From the NCBI GenBank assembly GCA_965249615.1, contig CBDFMI010000005.1, positions 1-64,000 on the forward strand: a stretch of 64,000 nt of DNA. Reading direction: 5' to 3'. The stretch's first letter is position 1. Every line of letters begins with the position of its first letter. Position numbers and translations under genes: made by a program. The DNA comes from G963555815 sp965249615 [NCBI: bacterium]. Lineage in GTDB: Bacteria; UBA8248; JACPRG01. Shown here in pieces: positions 1-9,915 of this stretch. Below the pieces are notes generated by a model, which did no database searches, was not told the origin of the DNA, and was given only the letters and a program-made list of their open reading frames with translations.

Positions 1-1
1 C

Positions 2-756
2 GAGGGGAGCCTTGGGGAGATAGCCAACGCGGCCACGATGGCCGCGGTCGAGGCGTTTAACTCTCGGCAATTCGTGATGGGTATGTCTCGTGTGGTCGGC
101 ATCCTAAGTGGCCGTGAGGAGAACATCGAGAGCTTCCTTAAGGACTTCGCGAGGGGCGCGTTCCCGTTCTCGTCTGCTCTCCGAGATGTATCCCGACAAC
201 TAGACCCTCTACTTCGTGAGGCTCGGGGAATTATAGACCGGGCATTTCAAACCATACCAGGCTACAGTCGCACGCTCCCCCGTTCCGTAACCTTTGGGGC
301 GAGACAGTACAGGCACCCGACGCGGTAGGCCCGGATTTCATCTCTTTCCTCACTATCACTACCGGGAAAGATGACGCGGTATTCTCGGAGTTTGACCGCC
401 TGGGCTTCGCGCCCTCAAAGACCCCGGAGCAGGTTGAGGGAATCGAGCTTACCCCGAAGCAGCGTGACCGACTCTCGGTACTAACCGGGAAGGAAGTGGA
501 GCTTGCGGGGGCCAGTCTACGCGAAGTACTCCACGACGAGATTTTCAACAACTCTATCTACGAGGATATGTCCGACGAGCGCAGAAAGACCCGCCTCCTG
601 TCTATCATCCTGGACTTCCGGGATGAGGCTAAGGCTCGCTTGGAGGAGGAGTTTGCTAGCACGCTAGGCGCTGACCTAGAGAGAGCTAGAGAGGATAAGG
701 AGATTAGGAGATTCACGCCGGGGCCAGCGCCTCGCACCTTAGGAGTGGGGCAGTAA
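2..756 (+). pseudogene. Phage virion-associated protein, C-terminal part, frameshifted
   Basis: The reading frame is open from the first bases of the window, so the gene starts upstream. It runs to about position 296 and then ends early at 328. The same protein resumes in the next frame (residues reading WGETVQAPDAVGPDF) and continues to the stop at 756. Restoring one T in the run before GGGG near 293-299 joins the two parts. The product is charged and helical, with no recognised catalytic motif. Position directly before a T7-type tail-fibre gene suggests a large internal or virion-associated protein of a podovirus-like prophage. I recognise it only loosely; the role is inferred from neighbours. 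Confidence 0.5.
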
Positions 757-2212
757 ATGACTATCTCTACCACCACAAACAGAATCGTTTACACGGGAAA
801 CGGGTCCACCAAGATATTCGCCTACACCTTCAAGATTTTCAAGGACAGCGAGCTTGAGGTTCAGGTGGATGGGGTAATCCAGACCATTACCACCCACTAC
901 ACCGTTAGCGGCGCGGGGGACGCAGGCGGCGGAAACGTCACCTTTGTCACCGCCCCCCAAGCGCGGACCAGGTTCTTATCCGCCGAATCCTCCCCCTGAC
1001 GCAGCTTATTGACTACATCACCGGGGGTAAGTTTCCCGCGAATAGTCACGAGGAGGCTCTTGACCGGGCCATAATGGTCCTGCAGCAGCACCAGGAGGTC
1101 TTCGACCGCTCCATCATCCTCCCGCCCACCTCCGAGCTGACGAAAATACAAATCCCCGTCTCCGGTGGGGGTAAGGCGATTCGCTGGAATACGGCGGGGA
1201 CTGCCCTTGAGTTGTTCGACTTGGTGGTGGGTACAGTATTGCAGGTTATCACTACTGAGGGGGACCTTATTCAGGGAGGTACGGCGGGAGCCCCGGAGAG
1301 ACTTGGGATTGGTGCCGTGGGCTGTCTCCTTCACCGCGTGGGCGCTAAGTGGGCTGCTTTGGCCCTGGGTCTGAGGACCAGGTACTAAAGATTGTTTCTG
1401 GCGTCCCAGCGTATGCCGTAGAGAAGGGGCTTCCTGCTGGGTATCGGCGTGGGTTCCAGATATCTAATAACGGAACAGATGCGGCAAACGACTTGGACAT
1501 AGCTGCGGGAGAGGGACGAAACGACGACGACGACGGGGATATAAAAACCACCTCTCTGCTGGCCTGTCAGTTCGACGTGGTGGGAGCCGGAGGGCGCCAG
1601 AGCGCCACGGCCATCCCAGACGGGACATGGTTCGACATCTACATGATTTCCGGGAGCGGGCAGACCACAAAGCCCTTCGCAGTCCGCGAGAGCCTCAGCG
1701 TTACCCTCCCGAGCGAATACGCCGACTATGCTCACATCGGCTACTGGTATTGGGTGGATGGGACCGTAGGCCTCATCCCCGCCGTCCATGAAGAAAATGG
1801 GTGGGTGTGGTTCAAGGATAATTACATTGAGGATTTGGATTCCACGGGCTCCGCGACCTCTTTTACAGACATCAATTTGAGTGTCCATACAGACCTCGTT
1901 CTCCCCATCCTTTCACTCCTATCCACAAAGCCCGGTTCGGCGGCCGGGGCGAAATCAGGAGAAAGGAGCGTCTATTTCAGGCCAGATGGGTCGTCGTGGG
2001 CCGGACAAACTGTCTCAAATGGTAACAATGACCCGGTTGAGGCCCTTTCTTTGTCCGTGGGCTATTCGAATGAGGGCATCGTACAGGACCAGTCTTATTG
2101 GGGACCCTTCCCGGCTCCGGGCGGCATCATTGAATGGATGAGCCAACACTCGACAGTGATCAGGACAAGGGTCTACGTGGCCGGGTTTTTCAACGGTCAC
2201 TTCATTAAGTAG
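757..2212 (+). pseudogene. T7-type phage tail-fibre adaptor protein, two frameshifts
   Basis: The ATG follows the preceding stop directly. The N-terminus (residues 1-70, TNRIVYTGNGSTKIFAYTF, then a THYTVSGAG stretch) resembles the N-terminal domain of T7-like tail fibres that attaches them to the tail. It continues as DQVLIRRILPLTQLIDY after a one-base loss in the C6 run at 954-959. A second loss near 1368 is needed to pass from ALALG to SEDQVLKIVSG. The C-terminal 280 residues, rich in Gly, Ser and aromatics, resemble a fibre tip or host-recognition part. With both bases restored it would be one protein of about 485 residues. Either the gene is dead or the sequence carries two indels. Confidence 0.65.
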
Positions 2213-2221
2213 GAGGCTGAG

Positions 2222-2632
2222 ATGTATCACGTCATCTTTGAGAAGGCGACGGGGAATGTCATCCAGAAGGGCCGATCTGCTCCGACTGCGTATCAGGGCG
2301 ACCCCGATCATGGCGTCCTCAGTTTTGAGATAGAGCCTCGACCGCCTTGGGCGTCCATCAACCGGGAACACCTGGTCGTGGACGACCCAGCGTCGGCCTC
2401 TCCTACGCTGAGAGAAATGACCCAGGCCGAGAAGGACGCGCTGAAGGCGGAGAAGGAGGCTGAACTGGCGGCCTTCGAGCAAGCCAAAAAGGATGGAGAG
2501 CTCGCTATTTTGGATTCTCTGACCTTCTCCGAAGAATTTGCCAGAACGAAAGGGACGGCCGAGGCTGTTGTCCAGGCCGACCGCATCCTGACCGAGATCA
2601 ACCGCAGAAAAGCCGCTTTAGGCGTGACATAA
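2222..2632 (+). CDS. Hypothetical phage protein, 136 aa
   Basis: It starts nine bases after the fibre gene, behind the ribosome-binding site AGGAGGCTGAG. The N-terminal half is compact and mixed (MYHVIFEKATGNVIQKG). The middle (about residues 60-90) is an alanine, lysine and glutamate-rich segment likely to form a coiled coil, and the C-terminus is helical. The position, directly after a tail-fibre gene and before lysis functions, fits a fibre chaperone or small structural protein of the prophage. No family was recognised, so this is position-based inference. The frame is intact, unlike its upstream neighbours. Confidence 0.6.
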   Translation: MYHVIFEKATGNVIQKGRSAPTAYQGDPDHGVLSFEIEPRPPWASINREHLVVDDPASASPTLREMTQAEKDALKAEKEAELAAFEQAKKDGELAILDSLTFSEEFARTKGTAEAVVQADRILTEINRRKAALGVT

Positions 2633-2675
2633 CCCATCTGGGAGGGTTTTTAGCCTCCCCAGGCTGGAGAACGTT

Positions 2676-2984
2676 TTGGCCGTCGAACAGGGGCGCACAG
2701 CGGCCCTTATGACAGGCAAGCACGGCCCCGGCGGGTGGGTTATTTGGAGCATCACCGGGGAGATTCCCGAGCATCTTGATACCACTACTCAGACGAGAGT
2801 CGGAGGGCGGACGGACGTGACTCTTTTTGCTCACGCTGACATTAAGAATATATGGGTCAACGTGATAGCGAGCGTAGCTACTACCGGGCGGGTTATAGCG
2901 TGTCTCCGTCCTAATGGGTTTACCTGGGAAGCAGACGGGTACATCACGATTACGCACGTCTTAATAGAGTACCTAGACGCGTAG
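2676..2984 (+). CDS. Hypothetical phage protein, about 102 aa
   Basis: The frame opens at a TTG (2676) preceded by GGAGA at suitable distance; no ATG gives a better start. The product is small, beta-rich and without a signal peptide or membrane segment. It lies between the 136-residue phage protein and the lytic transglycosylase, on the same strand. The region 2633-2675 holds a short imperfect hairpin (GGGAGG...CCTCCC around 2640-2660) that could act as a weak terminator. Function is unknown; it reads as a minor structural or decoration protein of the prophage. Confidence 0.5.
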   Translation: MAVEQGRTAALMTGKHGPGGWVIWSITGEIPEHLDTTTQTRVGGRTDVTLFAHADIKNIWVNVIASVATTGRVIACLRPNGFTWEADGYITITHVLIEYLDA

Positions 2985-2996
2985 GAGGACCTTAGG

Positions 2997-3863
2997 ATGA
3001 AGTCTCAGGACCGATTCGATAGTCTGTTCGCGTATTTCGCGAATATCTACAAGCTCCCCCCGCCTCTTCTCAAGGCACAGGTCGCGGTAGAGAGCAGCTT
3101 CGACCCGGAGGCGGTGAGCCCCGCGGGGGCGGTGGGACTCGCTCAGTTTATGCCGAGGACCTGGGAGGAGTGGCAAGACGGGATTCCTGGTAGCGCGAGA
3201 CTTCCCGGACTCCCCGAGAATCCCCCCAAGGACCCGCGAAACCCGGAGCACGCAATTAAGGCCCAGGCCGCGTACCTCTCCTACTTGCTGCAGTACTTCG
3301 GAAGCGAGAGGAAGGCCCTCGCCGCCTATAACTGGGGCATGGGGAATGTGAGGAAGGCGATTGGCAAGTTTGGAGGAGTGGGCTGGTCGGCATCCGGTCC
3401 TCCTGCGCTGCGGGCCCGCGGGAGAAGAGGCGTCGTGGATGCCGAGGGGACCGAACGGTCGTCACGAGCCGTTGGAGTCCACGCGACACCGCACGAGGGC
3501 GATGTCGCCAGCACCCACAACGGGCTCCGTTCTCACGGCCACGGCCGCTGTCTGGTGATCAGCCGGACCCACGTGGCCCGGCTTCCGGTGAATACCTACC
3601 GGCGCCGGTTAGGAAATGTCGAAATGCGGGGGCCCTTGGCGAAATGGGCTGTTAAACAACGCGGAGCGAAAAATGGAGAATCGGAGAATCCGGAAACGAA
3701 AACCTGGGGTGGGCGCGCGCAACCCCCCTGGTTGCATGCGGCACCCCAAGTTGAATTAGCGAACCGGAGAATCGAGGAGCATGTAGGAAGGGGCGTAACC
3801 CCTTGGAAGAGCGCCAGATACGACGAGGCCCCGAAGGGGTCACCCTCCGGGGCTTCGCGTTAA
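2997..3863 (+). CDS. Lytic transglycosylase (SLT family), aberrant C-terminus
   Basis: The ATG lies behind a GGAGGACC ribosome-binding site. Residues 15-125 are a recognisable soluble lytic transglycosylase domain: the catalytic Glu in AVESSFDPEAVSPAGAVGLAQFMP, and the late motif KALAAYNWGMGNVRKAI. Such enzymes cleave the glycan of peptidoglycan during phage entry or lysis. From about residue 128 (position 3380) to the stop the protein loses family character, becomes Arg/Gly/Pro-rich, and runs into a 115-nt repeat. The native gene probably ended near 3390-3450 or was cut by recombination, so the last 160 residues are unlikely to be native. Confidence 0.7.
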   Translation: MKSQDRFDSLFAYFANIYKLPPPLLKAQVAVESSFDPEAVSPAGAVGLAQFMPRTWEEWQDGIPGSARLPGLPENPPKDPRNPEHAIKAQAAYLSYLLQYFGSERKALAAYNWGMGNVRKAIGKFGGVGWSASGPPALRARGRRGVVDAEGTERSSRAVGVHATPHEGDVASTHNGLRSHGHGRCLVISRTHVARLPVNTYRRRLGNVEMRGPLAKWAVKQRGAKNGESENPETKTWGGRAQPPWLHAAPQVELANRRIEEHVGRGVTPWKSARYDEAPKGSPSGASR

Positions 3864-3905
3864 CTATCGAGGCGCAGTAGTTCGCGCCCGAAAAAATGGC
3901 TCCCC
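3791..3905. repeat. Left copy of 115-nt direct repeat containing tRNA-Asn 3' end
   Basis: These 115 bases match 10232-10346 without gaps, with about 15 mismatches counted by eye (about 87% identity). The repeat ends in TGGCTCCCC, the complement of the last nine bases of the tRNA-Asn gene, and the tRNA similarity stops right there. It includes a long inverted repeat, arms CGAAGCCCCG-like and CCTCCGGGGCTTCG around GGTCAC. This is the arrangement expected when an element inserts at a tRNA 3' end and leaves a second copy of the attachment region at its far side. Confidence 0.75.
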
Positions 3906-4208
3906 TTGCGCAACCCTCTACATAACCACTCACCGTCAGGCCCTGGAGAATAACTCTTTCTTGATCAGTGACTTGTCAAAACTTGGCGACTCGCGAGAGG
4001 CGGAAGCCCAATTGTCACCGAATTCCCTTTTTTCGATCCAGCAAATTCGAGGCGGAAGCGTTGTCAAGCACATTTCCGTCCTTCCGGTCAAGAATGCCCC
4101 TCTCCAACGTCGGAGCCAGGATATCTGGGTCGTCGTTCACCCTGGTGCTGACGGCGGGCCGCTCGTAGGGACCGGCAGGGGGTTCACCCACTGCTCGGGG
4201 TCAGCTCC
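3906..4208. other. Non-coding gap at the island's left edge
   Basis: Between the left repeat and the 3' end of the giant surface protein I see no convincing gene. Short open frames here lack start signals and overlap the downstream gene in antisense. No clear terminator for the minus-strand gene was found. Confidence 0.5.
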
Positions 4209-7200
4209 TCAGAAGGAGATCGACATTCGCACCAGCACCGCTAGATCAGCCGGACCCATGCTGTTCTCCCGCCTCATGGCTTCCAATTCCAACATCAATG
4301 GCAGCGCCAGCTGCGAGCGTGGGGGCAGGCTCCAAGCGGTCCCCCAGGCCAGCTCCCGGCCCTGTCCGGCCCAGCGCAGCCGGCTATAGGGCGTCAGCAG
4401 ACCCGGTAAGCCCAGCACCTTCATGCCGCCGTAGGCCACCTCGCTTTCCATCCGGTTCTGGGAACCCATTCCCACCGGGCGCGTGACCGTATTAGCGTTG
4501 TTCCATAGCGTCGTTCGGCCGCCTCCATCCTGGCCCCGCGTGGAGGTCACCGACACCCGGAACCCGCGCTGCTTCTCGCCCGGGTCCCAGCTCGCCTGGA
4601 CCCCCAATCCCCAGTCCCGGTAGTCGCTTGCGTGCACCACCAGCACCCGGCCATGCAGCACCACGTCCAGTCCACTGTTCGCATCCAGATACCCCAGACG
4701 GAATCCTGTTTCCGCGCCGCTGCCCCGATCCGCATCGCCCCCGTCGAAGCGTCCTCCGGCCTCCGCCTTCAGGCTCAGTGATCTCCCCACTGACAGCTGC
4801 TTGGTGTGCACCCACTCCAGCATCAACCGCGCCCGGTGGCCCTCGCCTCGCACCTCTCCAATGTCCCCGGAGGCATCGGTCTCCAGTTGCGCCGTGAAGG
4901 CGTCCGCCCGCAGCCCCACCTCATTGCTGCCTCGCCCGGATAACACCGTCCTCACTCCTCCCGAGAACATCCGGAAGTCGGCCCCGAAGTTGTGATTCCT
5001 CCCCGGCTCGTTGACGTCCACTCGCCCTCGTCCCAAGCCTCCCATGCCCCACACGCTCACCCGCTCCGTCGGCTGCCAGTACAGATAGGGATGAAACGTG
5101 TTCATGCGACTCCCCAACACCCCATCGATCCCATCGTCGCTGTAATCCATGTTCCCCCAACTGTGCATAAACGACAGCCCAGCCAGCACCTCGTCGTTGG
5201 CATAGAGGTCCAGCCCCACATGGGCGGCCTCGAGACCTCCTCGATAGCTCATCTCGTACCGCGTCAGGTTCCCGTTGAAGTGCTGCAGGTCCCCCTGCCC
5301 CCACAACGCCGGTACCCAGCTCCTGCTTGTCCCCTTCTGCTGTCCTGCCAAGGGCAGCTCCAAGGACACTCCCGCAAGGTTGAGCTCTCGATTGCTCCTC
5401 CCCAAGAACTGAGCCGATCCCGATCTCAGCGACGAGTCCCTGGTCCCCGAACCCTGGAATCGATTCTGACCGTAACCTGGCTGCCCTCCCAACCCGACAG
5501 TCGGGCCGGTCCCACTCGGCTGCGGTTCTCCCTGACCCAGACCCGTGGCGCTATTGCCGTTTACCGGCTGCGCTGTCGGCACCGCCCCAACCGATGGCCC
5601 CAATCGACTCCACTGCCGATGCCGCTCAAAACGACCCTCGATGGCCGTCTGCGCACTCTCCCCCATCGACCGCGCCATCACCGCCAACATCACCTCCAGC
5701 GTTTGCGAGAACTGCTCCGCCGTCCGCTGCTGCCTGAAGTTCACTGTTGTCTGCGGGATCTCTCCTCCACTGACCGCCTCCGGCAACTCTCCAAAGCTCA
5801 GAACGATCCCCTCCCCAAGATCGTTCACTTCATCCGCCAGCACCTCCACGGAAATCGTCCCCTCACTCTCGCCTTCCTCAAACACCAACGACGCCGGCAC
5901 CCCACTGTAGTCCTCGTCGGTTGCCCCTCCTGTCAAGCTCACCTCCAGCGGGACTTCCACCCTCCGGTCCGCCGTCGGCGCCACCCTCACCTCGATGTCG
6001 GCCTGCTCGCCTTCCCTAATCTCGTACTCCGCCTGCCCAAAACTCACCTTCAACTCCACCACTCCCTTGTCCTCCAGCGTCACCGTCGCCACGGCCGGTT
6101 CCCCCGCCATCACTATCTCCGGCAACTCCCCAAATCCCAGCTCCACTGTCTCGTCGTCTCCGTCCCCGTCATGGTTGGCCTCTATCGTGAATGTCTGTTC
6201 CGTTTCCTCAGCTGGAAACGTCAGCATGCCGGTGCCCTCCTGGGCATCCCACTCCTCCAAACCATCCAGGGTATAGTCGCCGGCTTCCGTCTCCTCCGGC
6301 CGCGTCACCCGGATCGGGATCGCCAATTCCTCGTCCCAGCCCTCGCTCAGCTTCACCGTCACCGCCACCATCTCCCCACCTTCCCTCGCCGTGTAGCTCT
6401 CCTCCTGATAGCTCACCACCGGATACAGATCCGCCTCGAACACCAGAGGCGCGCCCGCTATATTGCCGTTGCCGACCCCGTATTCGACCACATTCGCCCC
6501 AACCTCCACGATCACTTCACCGCTCTTCGAGGGAGTGATCTCTGCCTTATAGGTCGGCGCCGACCCACTGAAGTCGGTCACCGAACCATTCGTCACCGCG
6601 ATCTCGCTCCGCTCGAAACCCATCACCGCCTCGCTAAAGATGATCGTCACCTCGAACACGCCGCGCACCGGAGCTGACACCTCCGTTTGAATCACGACCG
6701 TCACTACCTTTTCGTTGTCGGCCTCGGTCGCCGTGACTGGATCGATATAAATATTGTAATAGCCGTCGTCGCCTGTCGCTCCGTGAGAGAAGATCGCGAC
6801 GCCATCCACCTCGTCGGCGTCGTCCTCGGCCGCCGAGACCGTCACCGTCTGCGCCGTATGCCAGTTCAAGTCCGTGAATAACAACGTAACCGAATTAAAG
6901 GCCGCATCCATATCCGTTACCGAGGTCACCGTCAGGTCGGCGTCACTCAGTTGGTCCGGGGTCGCCTCGACCATGACATCATCGTCCAGTGGCTTGGTGC
7001 CGAGCCTCACCGTGTAGGTCGCCGAGCCGCCTTCCGGCACCGACAGTGCCGTCGGCGAGACGATCACGCCGATCGTGTCGTTGTCATCCTCGGTTGCTTT
7101 GAGGCCAGGGGTCGAAACGCGGTGATAGGCGGTGTCGGGGCTGATCACCTTATGGCCAAACTGGGCAGTGCTGGCCGCGCCGTCTTCATCTTCCGCCGCC

Positions 7201-8243
7201 GAGACCGTCACCGTCTGCTGCACACTCCAGTTCGAGTTCGTGAAGGTCAGCGTATCCGGGCTCGCCGTCAGATCCTCATCGCCGGTCACCCGCTCCACCG
7301 TGATCGTGACATCATCCGTCGGCTGGGTGACGAGCCTCACCGTGTAGCTCGCCGATCCGCCTTCGGGCACCGTCAGTTCCGTCTCCGAAACCATTACGCC
7401 GGATGCGAGCTCAACCGCCGGGAATGTAATCTGCGGCCGATCCACGTTGCCGGCGTCGTCGGTGACCAGCATCCCCACCGTCTGCGTGTTGGTGTTGGCC
7501 GTCCTCGGTGCGCCGCTGATAATACCTGTATCGCCATTCAACGCCAGTCCCAGCGGCAGGGAACCGCCGCTAGTGGCGTAGGAGACGATATCCGTATCGC
7601 TCGTGGTCGGAGCTATCGGCGTGATCAAAACGCCCACCGTGAGATTCGATGGCGCCGTGTAACTCACACTCGGCGGCGTCAAATCCACCGGCAGCGTCCG
7701 CGTAACCGTCGCACTGGTAAACCCGGTCTTGGTGGCCGTCACGGAAAGCTCCACGCTCGTTTCGGTAATGTAGTCCGCACTGCGCTCCACGTTCACCGAC
7801 CACATCGCGTTCATCGCGGAGGTCACGCTCGTCAACGGTGTGCCGCCGATGGTCACCTCGACAGTCACGCCGCTTTCCGTACCCGTGTTGCCGCTCACGG
7901 CGATGCCGTTCGTGTGCTCCGACTGGTTGATCTTGTTGTCGCCCGCAACGGCGTCCACGTTCAGCGTCACCTGCTGCGCGAAAGCCTCGGTCGGCCAGGC
8001 CAGCCAGGCCAAACACGCGACGGCGGCCAACACGCGAACGCCCCCCGAGCCGCGACGGCTGCGCTTGGTGGGATGGTCTTTGGGAACAAGCCCCGCCGGT
8101 GGATTAGGAGCGAGAGAGCCGTCCCTGTGGGCCGCCGAGTGGGACTGGCCCGCTTCGGCATCCGGCCTCAGTCGGGTCGACTGGCTCATGCGAGGCGGGT
8201 ACGACAAATTAATGGCTTGAACTTGACGCCTTGATCTGGACAT
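4209..8243 (-). CDS. Giant surface protein: Ig-like and Calx-beta repeats with C-terminal outer-membrane barrel
   Basis: This 1344-residue protein has an unusually long charged N-terminus (residues 1-68), then a hydrophobic signal segment with cleavage likely after AFA at 89. Residues 90-275 hold Ig-like folds (LPLGLALNGDTGIISG). Residues 280-870 hold several Calx-beta-type repeats marked by VPEGGSA-Y-VRL and TVTVSAAEDE, which bind calcium in known members. A helical linker follows (about 880-920), then a Gly/Gln-rich stretch. The last 300 residues look like an autotransporter-type barrel ending in a terminal Phe (VRMSISF). It is probably an adhesin or surface-displayed protein. The alternative start at residue 19 is possible. 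It lies in the island between the 115-nt repeats. Confidence 0.75.
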   Translation of the reverse strand: MSRSRRQVQAINLSYPPRMSQSTRLRPDAEAGQSHSAAHRDGSLAPNPPAGLVPKDHPTKRSRRGSGGVRVLAAVACLAWLAWPTEAFAQQVTLNVDAVAGDNKINQSEHTNGIAVSGNTGTESGVTVEVTIGGTPLTSVTSAMNAMWSVNVERSADYITETSVELSVTATKTGFTSATVTRTLPVDLTPPSVSYTAPSNLTVGVLITPIAPTTSDTDIVSYATSGGSLPLGLALNGDTGIISGAPRTANTNTQTVGMLVTDDAGNVDRPQITFPAVELASGVMVSETELTVPEGGSASYTVRLVTQPTDDVTITVERVTGDEDLTASPDTLTFTNSNWSVQQTVTVSAAEDEDGAASTAQFGHKVISPDTAYHRVSTPGLKATEDDNDTIGVIVSPTALSVPEGGSATYTVRLGTKPLDDDVMVEATPDQLSDADLTVTSVTDMDAAFNSVTLLFTDLNWHTAQTVTVSAAEDDADEVDGVAIFSHGATGDDGYYNIYIDPVTATEADNEKVVTVVIQTEVSAPVRGVFEVTIIFSEAVMGFERSEIAVTNGSVTDFSGSAPTYKAEITPSKSGEVIVEVGANVVEYGVGNGNIAGAPLVFEADLYPVVSYQEESYTAREGGEMVAVTVKLSEGWDEELAIPIRVTRPEETEAGDYTLDGLEEWDAQEGTGMLTFPAEETEQTFTIEANHDGDGDDETVELGFGELPEIVMAGEPAVATVTLEDKGVVELKVSFGQAEYEIREGEQADIEVRVAPTADRRVEVPLEVSLTGGATDEDYSGVPASLVFEEGESEGTISVEVLADEVNDLGEGIVLSFGELPEAVSGGEIPQTTVNFRQQRTAEQFSQTLEVMLAVMARSMGESAQTAIEGRFERHRQWSRLGPSVGAVPTAQPVNGNSATGLGQGEPQPSGTGPTVGLGGQPGYGQNRFQGSGTRDSSLRSGSAQFLGRSNRELNLAGVSLELPLAGQQKGTSRSWVPALWGQGDLQHFNGNLTRYEMSYRGGLEAAHVGLDLYANDEVLAGLSFMHSWGNMDYSDDGIDGVLGSRMNTFHPYLYWQPTERVSVWGMGGLGRGRVDVNEPGRNHNFGADFRMFSGGVRTVLSGRGSNEVGLRADAFTAQLETDASGDIGEVRGEGHRARLMLEWVHTKQLSVGRSLSLKAEAGGRFDGGDADRGSGAETGFRLGYLDANSGLDVVLHGRVLVVHASDYRDWGLGVQASWDPGEKQRGFRVSVTSTRGQDGGGRTTLWNNANTVTRPVGMGSQNRMESEVAYGGMKVLGLPGLLTPYSRLRWAGQGRELAWGTAWSLPPRSQLALPLMLELEAMRRENSMGPADLAVLVRMSISF

Positions 8244-8774
8244 ACAAAGGTTCTCTTCGACGTTTCAGTACATCATATTGTCGGAACTAGGTATTTACTC
8301 CACCCTGATGGATCAGGACCGATACTGAGGCATCGAGTCTCGACCTTGGCCGGAAGGTCTCGAATGAGCGAATGGGCGGCGGCGAGATTGCGCCGATGAT
8401 TTTCGGCCGTGAAATAGTTCTCCTGGCAATCGCCTTTCCGCCTGCGCCGGCTCGACATGGCGCCGAGTATTTGGAGCTTTGGCTGTTATTCGTATGGACC
8501 GCGCCGGAGTGGGACGTGCCGTCAGCCATGTTCGCCTCTCCCGCCGATATTTAGTCTCTACTGCTCGCCAGTCGGGCCGTGCCAGCAGCCTTCGACTCGG
8601 GCCTGCCTAATATCTTACTACAGTTGGCATCCTTTCGTCGCTCCACGTGCCGAAACCTGCTCGGTCCGGCGATAGGGAGATTTTCGTTGCGGGGGAGGCG
8701 TGACCAATCACTCTTCCCCCGCGAGACACCGATCTGACAGACTCTCGGACCCTGATGACTCTATTAGCTGCCGG
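8244..8774. other. Intergenic region between the two island surface genes
   Basis: About 530 bases without a supported gene. On the minus strand a TATGAT element (about 8273-8278) lies upstream of the giant surface gene and could be its -10 box, but no good -35 accompanies it. The remaining small open frames have no ribosome-binding sites. No repeat or RNA structure was recognised. Confidence 0.4.
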
Positions 8775-9740
8775 TCAGAAGTGATACTTCATGTTGAGGC
8801 TGATTCCCCAGAACTGAATGTCATCCGTCTTGACATAGTAGGTAACGGGGACCGGCGGGTTACCGGCCACCGACGCATGATCGCGGAGAGAATCATATGC
8901 CGACTCGTCATCGAATTCGCCGAAAATCGCCCATCGGAACTTGAGCCCGATGGTGACCCGATCGCTGACCTGATAATCCAGGCCCGCCACCGCCTGGTAG
9001 CCGAGCAGCAGATCCGACAATTTCGCTCTGTCCGCGGTGATCGTGCCGGCAATTTCCCGGTTTAACGCCTGGGCCTTCGCCAGCTCGTCACCAATCACCC
9101 CCTCAGTATCGAATACCGTGACGCTCTCGGGGTCATTCGTCCGGCGCCAGAGGGTCCGGTACGCAAGCGAGACTTTCGCAAAGCCGACTCCAATCCCCAG
9201 AGACGGCGTAAACTTCGAATCGGAGCGAAAGTCGTAGTGCAAGTTGGCAAAAACGTTGTGCGACAGCACGGCATCGACTCCATCCATGACAGTCTGGAAT
9301 CCCGGATCCGCGCCGGGGTCATAATTTGCTGCGGAATCATAGGGGACATCCGTGCTGTCATGGGTTGCGCTGCGATAGAAATATTCGCCCTCGACCCTGA
9401 AGTTTCCCCTGCGATATCCCAAGGCCAACCCAGCCAGGATCCCCCTGCCGCCATCGAACGACTCGTCCATGGGCCCCCAAGCCGAAGGGGCATTGCCACA
9501 CGCTCCTTCTTCTACCTGAAAACCGTCCGGGTTTATGGTCTTATCGCATCGGATCGCTGAATGCGCCTCATCCGCACTCGATACCCAATCATCCAACCCC
9601 CCGGTCTTTACGTCCATTCCCGGCGCCACCGCAACCCCTAGTTCCATCCCCATGTACCAGCCGTCCTGGGCCAACACCGGGCCGGAGGAGATCACCAGAG
9701 CGCTCACCATGAGCACGAGCAAGAGCAAGAGTTTTTTCAT
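8775..9740 (-). CDS. Outer-membrane beta-barrel protein (OmpA/surface-antigen type)
   Basis: The start at 9740 is chosen because AGGGGTGG precedes the ATG and a classic signal peptide begins there (MKKLLLLLVLMVSALV, cleavage after VLA). The mature part, about 295 residues, alternates polar and aromatic residues. It contains barrel signatures such as GLALGYRRGNFRVEGEYFYR, FTPSLGIGVGFAKVSLAY, and a last strand ending SLNMKYHF with the C-terminal Phe used by the barrel-assembly machinery. This is the architecture of small opacity or P44-like outer-membrane proteins. The ligand or transport role is unknown. It is the second surface gene in the island beside tRNA-Asn. Confidence 0.8.
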   Translation of the reverse strand: MKKLLLLLVLMVSALVISSGPVLAQDGWYMGMELGVAVAPGMDVKTGGLDDWVSSADEAHSAIRCDKTINPDGFQVEEGACGNAPSAWGPMDESFDGGRGILAGLALGYRRGNFRVEGEYFYRSATHDSTDVPYDSAANYDPGADPGFQTVMDGVDAVLSHNVFANLHYDFRSDSKFTPSLGIGVGFAKVSLAYRTLWRRTNDPESVTVFDTEGVIGDELAKAQALNREIAGTITADRAKLSDLLLGYQAVAGLDYQVSDRVTIGLKFRWAIFGEFDDESAYDSLRDHASVAGNPPVPVTYYVKTDDIQFWGISLNMKYHF

Positions 9741-9915
9741 GATGCCACCCCTCTTTACTGTCCTATTATAACGCCGCTTATCAATGAGCAAGACCCTTTA
9801 TCCCCGTCGTCGCTGGGAGCGAGCAAGTGGGCGACCCGGAACCAGCACAGAGTGCCGTCGAGAGGCCGGCGGAGGCGAAGTTTGCGGCGCCCGACCAGCG
9901 CGACGTCTTCCGCCA

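Noticed and set aside
3961-4389. Plus-strand gene of 142 aa
   Set aside because: It overlaps the 3' end of the giant surface gene in antisense and shows no ribosome-binding site or protein-like composition.
4992-8234. Long plus-strand frames opposite the giant surface gene
   Set aside because: They are His/Arg/Pro-rich mirror frames created by the codon bias of the real minus-strand gene.
8457-8675. Possible gene in the gap between the two island surface genes
   Set aside because: Short frames lack ribosome-binding sites and their products are Ser/Pro/Arg-rich with no recognisable pattern.
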